Part shown: positions 55,452-62,146 of the stretch, one piece after another
Position numbering within the stretch: the stretch's first letter is position 1
Layout: each line of letters starts with the position of its first letter
NCBI GenBank assembly: GCA_963741625.1
Contig: CAVUIT010000012.1
Location: 682,001-746,000, forward strand
Source of the DNA: CAWBBA01 sp963741625
Lineage (GTDB): Bacteria; Desulfobacterota; Desulfomonilia; Desulfomonilales; Desulfomonilaceae
Length of the DNA stretch: 64,000 nt
Reading direction: 5' to 3'
The notes under the pieces: model-generated
The model's input: the letters and a program-made list of their open reading frames with translations, nothing else
What the model was told of the DNA's origin: nothing
Database searches by the model: none
Program-made: the position numbers and the translations under genes

Positions 55452-55787
55452 TCAAAGCCTCTTCAGAGCAAGTTATCGTGGCCAAGCGCCGAAATAGATC
55501 CCTCCGGCCCCTGCTTTCCAAGCTTTGTATCACTTTTCCCGTGACGCGGGAACATTTCTGTACCACCCCACAGATTTCGACCGATTGTCTGTTAAGAATG
55601 CCGCGTTGGCGCCAACGGGGCGCTGGAGCATTGACGGTAGGAACCGTCAATGGTAGGTTTTGATATGAATCCGAGGTTGAGCACTGTTTGAGCAGAGCTT
55701 TCCGGGGAACCCTCTTTGCCGAAAGATTTTCCCCACGGGCAAGGTTCGAAAAGTCCTTCGACCTTAATAGTCTTTGTGGAGAGCCCC
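55452..55787. promoter_or_regulatory. Intergenic region with operator-like palindrome
   Basis: CATTGACGGT (55629-55638) and ACCGTCAATG (55643-55652) form a perfect inverted repeat with a 4-base spacer, 136 bases before proA. The divergent arrangement (mobB minus, proA plus) makes it a possible operator. Nothing else was recognised. Confidence 0.4.
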
Positions 55788-57044
55788 ATGTCGTTGCAGG
55801 ACACAATTCTTCAAGTCGTTACCCAGACTCACGAAGCAGGCCGGGAAGCAGCCAACCTTTCCATGACTCTCAAGGAAAAGATCCTGGTGGAAATGGCGCG
55901 CAAGCTGAGGGACAGCAGGGCGTATCTTCAGGAAGAGAACAATAAGGACCTGGAAGCCGCTCGGACCAAAGGCCTTTCCAAAGCTATGCTGGACAGGTTG
56001 ACTCTTTCGGACAATGTGATAGAGCAGACCGCCGCCGGTCTTGAGGAAATTGCAGCGTTTCCCGATCCGGTTGGTGAGATTGTTCGCATGTGGACTCGAC
56101 CGAATGGAATGAGGGTCGGTCGCATGCGCATACCGCTTGGTGTAATTGGCATTATTTACGAATCCCGGCCTAACGTGACAGCGGACGCAGCTGCCTTGTG
56201 TCTCAAGGCGGGGAACGCGGTAATCCTGCGTGGCGGCTCGGAGGCTTTCACTTCAAGTAAAGCCATAGTAGGCCTGTTCAAGGATGTGTTAAGAGAAAAC
56301 CACGTCAACGAGCAAATCGTCAACCTGCTTCCCACTACAGACCGGGAAGCCATACTCTACATGCTCAAACTCGAGGAGTTGATCGACCTGATCATACCGC
56401 GCGGAGGCGAGGAGCTTATACGTTTTGTGGCTGAAAACTCACGAATCCCCGTTATTAAGCATTATAAGGGGGTCTGCCACCTATACGTGGATGCCGCAGC
56501 AGACCTGGACATGGCAGTTAAGCTCACCTTCAATTCCAAAGTTCAGCGGCCTGGCGTCTGCAATGCCCTGGAAACCCTACTCGTCCACAAGGCAGTCGCG
56601 GACCGGTTCCTCCCCCAAGCAGCCGACAAACTCACAGAAGCCGGAGTGGAACTGAGGGGTTGCGAAAGATCGCGAGGGCTGGTCCCTTCTATGGCGCCTG
56701 CAACCGAGGACGACTGGTACGCGGAGTACCTCGATCTGATTCTCGCTGTGAAAGTGGTAGACGACATTGATGAGGCGATTGGACACATCGCCAAATACGG
56801 CTCGCTCCATACCGAAACCATTGTGACCAAAGACTACGCGGCCTCACAAAAATTCCTCAAAGAAGTGAATTCTTCTTCTGTAATTGTGAATGCTTCCACA
56901 CGCATGAGTGACGGGTACGTGTACGGACTAGGGGCCGAGGTGGGGATCAGCACAACCAAGATACATTCTTACGGCCCTATGGGGGTGGAGGACCTCACCA
57001 CAACGAAGTTCATCGTCCTGGGCGACGGACAGGTCAGGGAATAG
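55788..57044 (+). CDS. proA: Gamma-glutamyl phosphate reductase
   Basis: 418 residues. Contains PLGVIGIIYESRPNVTADAA, the catalytic cysteine in RPGVCNALETLLVH, and the ending GLGAEVGISTTKIHSYGPMG, all diagnostic. It reduces gamma-glutamyl phosphate with NADPH to glutamate semialdehyde in proline synthesis. ATG 55788 gives the family's normal length; an upstream in-frame start would add 24 unrelated residues. proB is not in the window. Confidence 0.96.
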   Translation: MSLQDTILQVVTQTHEAGREAANLSMTLKEKILVEMARKLRDSRAYLQEENNKDLEAARTKGLSKAMLDRLTLSDNVIEQTAAGLEEIAAFPDPVGEIVRMWTRPNGMRVGRMRIPLGVIGIIYESRPNVTADAAALCLKAGNAVILRGGSEAFTSSKAIVGLFKDVLRENHVNEQIVNLLPTTDREAILYMLKLEELIDLIIPRGGEELIRFVAENSRIPVIKHYKGVCHLYVDAAADLDMAVKLTFNSKVQRPGVCNALETLLVHKAVADRFLPQAADKLTEAGVELRGCERSRGLVPSMAPATEDDWYAEYLDLILAVKVVDDIDEAIGHIAKYGSLHTETIVTKDYAASQKFLKEVNSSSVIVNASTRMSDGYVYGLGAEVGISTTKIHSYGPMGVEDLTTTKFIVLGDGQVRE

Positions 57045-57078
57045 GAAGGAAGTAGTTGGAGAGGCAGCCAATGTAGCC

Positions 57079-57135
57079 GGGGAGGTGCTTTTTGCAAAAA
57101 GCTCCTCCCCGGACCCCTCCGCAAAAACTCTTAAT
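57079..57135. repeat. Hairpin repeat with CCCCTCC tail
   Basis: GGGGAGGTGCTTTTTG and CAAAAAGCTCCTCCCC pair with one mismatch, followed by GGACCCCTCCGCAAAAACTC. Same family as the element at 12237-12295. It lies between proA and the next gene and may also act in transcript ending. Confidence 0.55.
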
Positions 57136-57155
57136 AAGGTAAGAGGAAACAACCA

Positions 57156-57695
57156 TTGGGTGAAATACCTAGCACCTTAGACTTGATTATGGACAAAACC
57201 CGAGGGATGTCACTGTCTCAGGAGGAGAAGGAAAGCCTCCACACGGAGGAACTCCGGAAACGGGCCAACGGGTTCAAGATAAGGCTTCTGGACGATCCAT
57301 CCAGGGCTGATGAGATCCTTGTTACGCTTAACAACGAGCCGGAAAGCGATCGACGGGTGCTTCACGCTCTCCTCTGGAATGCGATGGTGGAATCTCTGGC
57401 GGCGGACGAGGAGATACTCAAGTGCTTGCACATTATGGAGATGCTTCCGGCCGGCCAGGCCAAGGTCGAGACATTGCATGAACTGCGCGCCTCGTTCAAG
57501 TCCTGGTTAAAGACCAGAGGTGCAGACCGAAAGAAGGTCCTCGCTCGGGAGAGGAAAAGACTCGCCGCGGCAGGAATTTCAGGGAGCGCAGTCGTGCCCA
57601 AGATACCGAAGAGCTCAGGTGCGGAGCAGGGCTTTGAACTGGAGTTGGGAAAGCTTAAGACCGAGCTTATGGCTGAGGCGTCAGTAGCACGGTAG
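57156..57695 (+). CDS. Hypothetical helical protein
   Basis: 179 residues, mostly charged helices (SQEEKESLHTEELRKRANGF; WNAMVESLAADEEILKCL; a basic stretch RKKVLARERKRLAAAG). No signal peptide or membrane segment. TTG start with AAGAGG upstream. I do not recognise the family. It follows proA by 111 bases on the same strand. Confidence 0.55.
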   Translation: MGEIPSTLDLIMDKTRGMSLSQEEKESLHTEELRKRANGFKIRLLDDPSRADEILVTLNNEPESDRRVLHALLWNAMVESLAADEEILKCLHIMEMLPAGQAKVETLHELRASFKSWLKTRGADRKKVLARERKRLAAAGISGSAVVPKIPKSSGAEQGFELELGKLKTELMAEASVAR

Positions 57696-57965
57696 GGGTT
57701 ATACCGATTCTCAACAGTGTCTTCCGTTTGGCACCGGAATCGACATCCTCAGGGCGATCAAGTCGAATCAGTTATTACGAGAGCGTAGCCCGAAGCAATC
57801 TCCAGCATATCAGATCAGTAGATTCCTTTCCCGCGGGACGCAGGATTGCTCTCCTCCCAAAGACACACCCGCCTATATAGCAATTGCAAAGAATAATTTC
57901 TGTTGGCCCTGTTGGAGCAAATCTGCCAAAACGTCTGACAAACTTCATATAGCGTTGGTTGGCTT
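57696..57965. other. Intergenic region between convergent genes
   Basis: No gene or clear element is seen, apart from the pilQ terminator at its right edge. Confidence 0.35.
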
Positions 57966-58007
57966 CAAAAAGACAAGATGCTTCCCCCGCTATATCGGGG
58001 GAAGCAT
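57966..58007 (-). terminator. Rho-independent terminator of pilQ
   Basis: The 12-bp perfect arms ATGCTTCCCCCG (57978-57989) and CGGGGGAAGCAT (57996-58007) enclose a 6-base loop; on the minus strand the stem is followed by CTTGTCTTTTT. It lies 35 bases past the pilQ stop. Confidence 0.8.
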
Positions 58008-58041
58008 GTGGTAGGCTTTCAGGGTGGGGTGGTGGCGACGT

Positions 58042-61000
58042 TTAGGAGGCGGGTGGCGGCCGTTTGATAATTATGGGAGTTACGAAGACCAGGAGTTCAT
58101 CCAGAGCATGGCTCCTTGATTTGTTGGTGAAGAAGAAGTTTACCACGGGAATGTTCATCAGACCCGGCCACCCGTCTCGAGAGTTGTTTTGAGTATTCCT
58201 TATGATTCCGCCGATTACCGCAGTCTCCCCGTCCTTCACGATCATATTGGTTTCGGCTTCCTGGGTAGAGATGACCGTCCCTGTGACTGTGGCTAAGACG
58301 GTCGGCGAGTTGTCGGTCATCTTTATCTTCATGCTGATACGTCCATCGGCAAAGATCCTAGGTGTTACTTCCAGGAGAAGGTCCGCGTCCACCAACTGGG
58401 TCTGCGTCCCGTTCGCGGACACAGTCGAAAAGGGGATTGTGTTTCCCTTCTTGATGCTGGCCTTCTGATTGTCGAGGACCTGGACCTTGGGCCGAGCAAT
58501 TACCTTGACTTGGTCTGCGTGCTCGCCGAGATTGATCCGCATATCCAGTTCAGTAATGTACTGGGTGCCCAGGAGACCGAATTGCATCCCCAGGCCCATC
58601 AGGTTCCCAAGGCCGGTGACTGTTGCAGGCAGGTTTACCGCGAAACGCGAAGGGATATCGTTCCCTATTGTAGTTTGTCCGGTCGCGGTATTGGCTGCGG
58701 CGCCAGCCTGGTTTCCGGTGATGCCCCAAAAAGCGGTCTTGCCATCAACAATGGGGCCGTTCTGGTTGTTTCTGCCGCCCCAGAGGACACCCAGACCGCG
58801 GGCCCAGTTTTTGCTGGCCTCTACGATGCGACCCTCTATGAGAACCTGGGGGGTCGGTACGTCCAGAGTGGCGACGACCTTCTTCATCTGGGATATCCTC
58901 TCTGCGGTGTCCTTGATGAAGATCATCCGATTGGGGACGTCCGGAGCCAGCATATTGTTGCGAACAATCGTCAGGAGCGTGGGATCCGCACCAGAAGGAA
59001 GGGTCACCTTGCCGGTCGTCCGGCCTCGTTCCCCATCAGTTGCTAACCTGGTCTGGGCCAGTCCCTGTGCTGCCGTGCCTACTGCCGTCGCCAACTGCTC
59101 CCGTTCCTGAGTTAGGACCGTTGAGGGAAGTCCCGGTGTCGCTGACGGTAGGGTAGTCCCACTCGATCCAGGAACTCCGCCAACTCCGCCACGTGCCAGG
59201 GTGGTCGATGTCGCTGTCCCGCCGAACTCCTCCTGGCCACGCAGTCGCGCTCCAGCGCACTGCAGATTGAACATGCAATCCAGCGTATTTACTATTTCAA
59301 CAGGCTTGCCGTATATCACCTTCACGGTCGCGTAGTAGAAACAGATTTCTCTTTGCTCTCCCCTGTCCTTGTAGGTTACGCACCCTGCTTCTCCGTACTC
59401 TTCCGTTCTCGTGTCCTCGGCCCGTTCATCCTGACCGGATTCTTTCTTTTCCAGCTCTTTCAGTGCCTTTTCGCTAGTGTCCTGTTCCTTCTGAACCTCT
59501 TTGCCGATGCTGGCCAGACGAGTATCGACCTCTTTAATGTTTCTTTGGTACTCCTTGAGCTTTTCTTCCTTATATTTCTTCATCTCGGTTTTGCTACCGA
59601 CCCGCATCACGTTCCCCATCATCTCGCGATCGAGGTTATGCGTGTTGAGAATCGTGTCGATAACCTGCCCCAGGGGCACTTGGAATAGCCGTACTGTCGT
59701 GGTTCCTGTCACTTCGTTGCCGACAATGATGTTGATGCCGGCCTGCTCCGCAAGAAGTCTGAAAGCGTTTCTAAGAGAGATTCCCTGAAAATCCATAGTC
59801 ACGGGCTTGTTGAATATCTCGGGGTCGCTCCCCACCTGATATCGTTTCAGGATCTCTGTGCGCTGTTTTTGGAGTTCTTCCTGTTGTTTTTGCAGGGACT
59901 CTATGTTTCGCCTGCGCGTTTCATTTTCCTTGCGGACCTCTTCCTCTTTCATGATACGGAAGGCTTGCATGCGAGTCTCGCGGCTCTGTTCGACGGTTTG
60001 GCGGCCTGCCAGGTCGCCCGTGGCGAGCCCACCCGCTACTGTTTTGCGATCCGGCGAGGCAGAGAAACGCGGAGGGGGAAAGTCGATCATCAGCACACCC
60101 TTCTTTTTCTCCACCTGGTAGGGGACCGCGTCTTTCAATTGGATGAAAACCGTCTGCGAACCCGGCACAATCATTTCGACTGAGGTAGAAAAGAGATCTG
60201 TTTTCAATGGTTTCTGGTAGGCCTTGGGTATTTCCGCGTTGACCAGGTCCAGGCGGGCCTTGGTCGGGGAAACCTTGTTCAGCCGATAATCCAGATTATC
60301 TCCACCCCTGACGACCAGCCGGGCATTATGACCGACCTGTATGAACTTGAGTTCCGTTATTTCCTGAACCACGAGCCTGGGATCAGGCGTGGGGGGGGTA
60401 ACAGGGGGCCTCACCTCTTTAACCATCTGAGGATCGTGGCCTGGACGCCCAGGGCCCGGTATGTCCCGAGCCGGCGGGCCGCCTGCATCGGACGGCTGCC
60501 CAAGAGGGCTAGAAGTCTGGGGCTTGTTCAGATCGGTGCTCTGAGCAAGCTTGACGTCTTTCAGGGCCGGATGTTTAGCTTTGGACTCGCCCGCGCTCTT
60601 GTTCCACGATCCTTTTGCTCCTTCGATAGGAGTCTTATTCGCAGTCAAACCTGGAGCCTTCTTCTCGTTTCCCGGGGCTTTGGCCGCGGCGGTGACGAAT
60701 TCCGGGGCAAGAGGAGCGGCAAGAGCAGACTTCTTCGACGCGGGGCCTTCAGGTGCGGTCTGTATCTCGGCCCCGGATGCCGCTAACGAATTGCCGAAGA
60801 TGACGAATACCTGATTTTCCCCTCGTCTAATCTGGAACGCGGGAACAGGGTGGCTCTGAAAATCCACGACTACCCGGGCACTGGATTTGTAGTTACTCAC
60901 ACGGATTTCGTGAATCGCGTCCTTGTCGCCGGTTATCTTGGGCGGTACCTTGCCAACCGTCATGTCCTCAAAGTCCATGACGAGCCTGTTAGGTCGGCCG

Positions 61001-61182
61001 ATGACACGCGCCAGGTGCTTGCCCACCTTGCCTTTGGATGTGATGGCGATGCGTCTGTCCTGCGGTTCGAGCCTAACCTGGGTAATTTCCCCGGAAGCTG
61101 CGGCTAGAGCCGGACAGCACGCCATTGCAAGTAGCAGGCAGCCAAGCCAAAGAGATTTATATTTTCTTACGGGTGACCTCAT
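58042..61182 (-). CDS. pilQ: Type IV pilus secretin PilQ-like
   Basis: About 1046 residues. Signal peptide (KSLWLGCLLLAMACCPALAA); AMIN peptidoglycan-binding domain (about 30-115); Pro/Ala-rich spacer; second AMIN (about 275-375); coiled coil (ESLQKQQEELQKQRTEIL); N0 domain (VTMDFQGISLRNAFRLLAEQ); then an unusual insertion of about 200 residues with a charged coiled coil, four cysteines and a Gly/Thr/Ser-rich piece; N1-type domain; C-terminal secretin (VLIEGRIVEASKNWARGLGV and PVVNFFFTNKSR). PilQ forms the outer-membrane pore for type IV pili. It stands alone here; pilMNOP are not in the window. ATG 61182 has GGGAGAGG upstream. A strong terminator follows it. Confidence 0.9.
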   Translation of the reverse strand: MRSPVRKYKSLWLGCLLLAMACCPALAAASGEITQVRLEPQDRRIAITSKGKVGKHLARVIGRPNRLVMDFEDMTVGKVPPKITGDKDAIHEIRVSNYKSSARVVVDFQSHPVPAFQIRRGENQVFVIFGNSLAASGAEIQTAPEGPASKKSALAAPLAPEFVTAAAKAPGNEKKAPGLTANKTPIEGAKGSWNKSAGESKAKHPALKDVKLAQSTDLNKPQTSSPLGQPSDAGGPPARDIPGPGRPGHDPQMVKEVRPPVTPPTPDPRLVVQEITELKFIQVGHNARLVVRGGDNLDYRLNKVSPTKARLDLVNAEIPKAYQKPLKTDLFSTSVEMIVPGSQTVFIQLKDAVPYQVEKKKGVLMIDFPPPRFSASPDRKTVAGGLATGDLAGRQTVEQSRETRMQAFRIMKEEEVRKENETRRRNIESLQKQQEELQKQRTEILKRYQVGSDPEIFNKPVTMDFQGISLRNAFRLLAEQAGINIIVGNEVTGTTTVRLFQVPLGQVIDTILNTHNLDREMMGNVMRVGSKTEMKKYKEEKLKEYQRNIKEVDTRLASIGKEVQKEQDTSEKALKELEKKESGQDERAEDTRTEEYGEAGCVTYKDRGEQREICFYYATVKVIYGKPVEIVNTLDCMFNLQCAGARLRGQEEFGGTATSTTLARGGVGGVPGSSGTTLPSATPGLPSTVLTQEREQLATAVGTAAQGLAQTRLATDGERGRTTGKVTLPSGADPTLLTIVRNNMLAPDVPNRMIFIKDTAERISQMKKVVATLDVPTPQVLIEGRIVEASKNWARGLGVLWGGRNNQNGPIVDGKTAFWGITGNQAGAAANTATGQTTIGNDIPSRFAVNLPATVTGLGNLMGLGMQFGLLGTQYITELDMRINLGEHADQVKVIARPKVQVLDNQKASIKKGNTIPFSTVSANGTQTQLVDADLLLEVTPRIFADGRISMKIKMTDNSPTVLATVTGTVISTQEAETNMIVKDGETAVIGGIIRNTQNNSRDGWPGLMNIPVVNFFFTNKSRSHALDELLVFVTPIIIKRPPPAS

Positions 61183-61359
61183 TGTTATCCTCTCCCGACG
61201 ACCGTTTGGAGGCGATCCAGACCATGCGGAAGCCACGATTCCCTGGGTGATCGACGTGAAGAACGCCTGGTCTATTCATTTCATGAGGGTTCAAGTCCTC
61301 TGCCGGTGTTATGGCTGAGACGGATGATAGCAAAAGCGGACCGGATATGTCAATAAAAA

Positions 61360-61490
61360 AATACTAAAAACACCATGATAGAAAAAGTTATTAAAGTATA
61401 ATATTATAGAATAGACAGCTTTCAGATTATCTTTATTAGATAATCATTTAAAATTAAATATTGTTTTTGGTAGATAATCATTGCTGAGCC
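61360..61490. promoter_or_regulatory. AT-rich upstream region of pilQ with repeated motif
   Basis: GATTATCT (61425-61432) and AGATAATC (61438-61445) are perfect inverted repeats with a TTATT spacer. The extended motif AGATAATCATT occurs at 61438-61448 and again at 61472-61482. On the minus strand a TATAAT lies at 61408-61403. This is likely the pilQ promoter, with a possible binding site for a regulator; the leader would be about 200 bases. Confidence 0.45.
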
Positions 61491-61567
61491 TGTGAACGGT
61501 TTTGTCGATAAGCCCAGGGTCAGGCTTAACCTGGCCGTTTGGTGAGTGTCGATACGTCTCGTTCTGG

Positions 61568-61712
61568 TCATTCCCGCGCACGCGAGAATCCAGAAAGCGC
61601 TGTAGTGGCCAATGAGTCCTGTGTCGGTATCTTGGCAAGTCCGCGTAACGGCGCCTTGCTCATCGGTTCATTAGTTCTTAAGGTTGGATTCCCGCGTGCG
61701 CGGGAATGACAG
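61568..61712. repeat. Inverted pair of CATTCCCGCG-type repeats
   Basis: CATTCCCGCGCACGCGAGAA (near 61569) and TTCCCGCGTGCGCGGGAATG (near 61690) face each other across about 100 bases. The second is itself a palindrome. This is a common dispersed repeat type of proteobacterial genomes. Confidence 0.55.
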
Positions 61713-61900
61713 GCGACGGGGGCCTTGCCGGATCAGGGGGGCGTTGGGTCAGCACAGATCAGACAGAGCCGGGGAAGTGGATAATATCAGGGGGCTTCTG
61801 GAAGAGCCCCATCGCGAGGGTCGAAAATTGCCTTGCCCCTGAATTCTCGTCAGGATTTTTTCCGTTTCGGAAACCTGCCGGCCTCGGGTATGATCTAACC

Positions 61901-62146
61901 ATGGAAACAGATGTCATCGTCAAGATCGTAGTCATAGGGTCGGTAATTGTTGCGGCCGGCCTATATTTTTTCCTGTACCGGTGAGATCTCGAGCGCGCTC
62001 ACAAGGAGTTCGCCCACACGGAACAGGACCTATTGGACCATTTGTCGCTCCGCTTGCGACCGACTTCGGAAAAGAACCGGGCACCGGGTGCCATGGTATT
62101 CGGTTCAGTGTCCCCCGGTGAAATCTCGCGACGGAGCGAACCTTGA
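61901..62146 (+). pseudogene. Small membrane-anchored protein with in-frame TGA, coupled to pbpC
   Basis: From ATG 61901 the frame codes one membrane helix (VIVKIVVIGSVIVAAGLYFF) and stops at TGA 61982-61984 after 27 residues. Read on in the same frame it gives a charged amphipathic part (DLERAHKEFAHTEQDLLDHL) up to a TGA at 62144-62146, which overlaps the TTG start of pbpC. That overlap and the protein-like continuation suggest an 81-residue gene interrupted by one nonsense codon, either a mutation or a base error. Ribosome site weak. Alternatively the 27-residue membrane peptide alone is the product. Confidence 0.5.

Noticed and set aside
61280..61310. GGGTTCAAGTCCTC, like a tRNA T-arm
   Set aside because: No acceptor, D or anticodon stems fit around it.
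61982..61984. TGA in the small gene as selenocysteine
   Set aside because: It lies just after a membrane helix with no redox motif near it; a nonsense change or base error is simpler.
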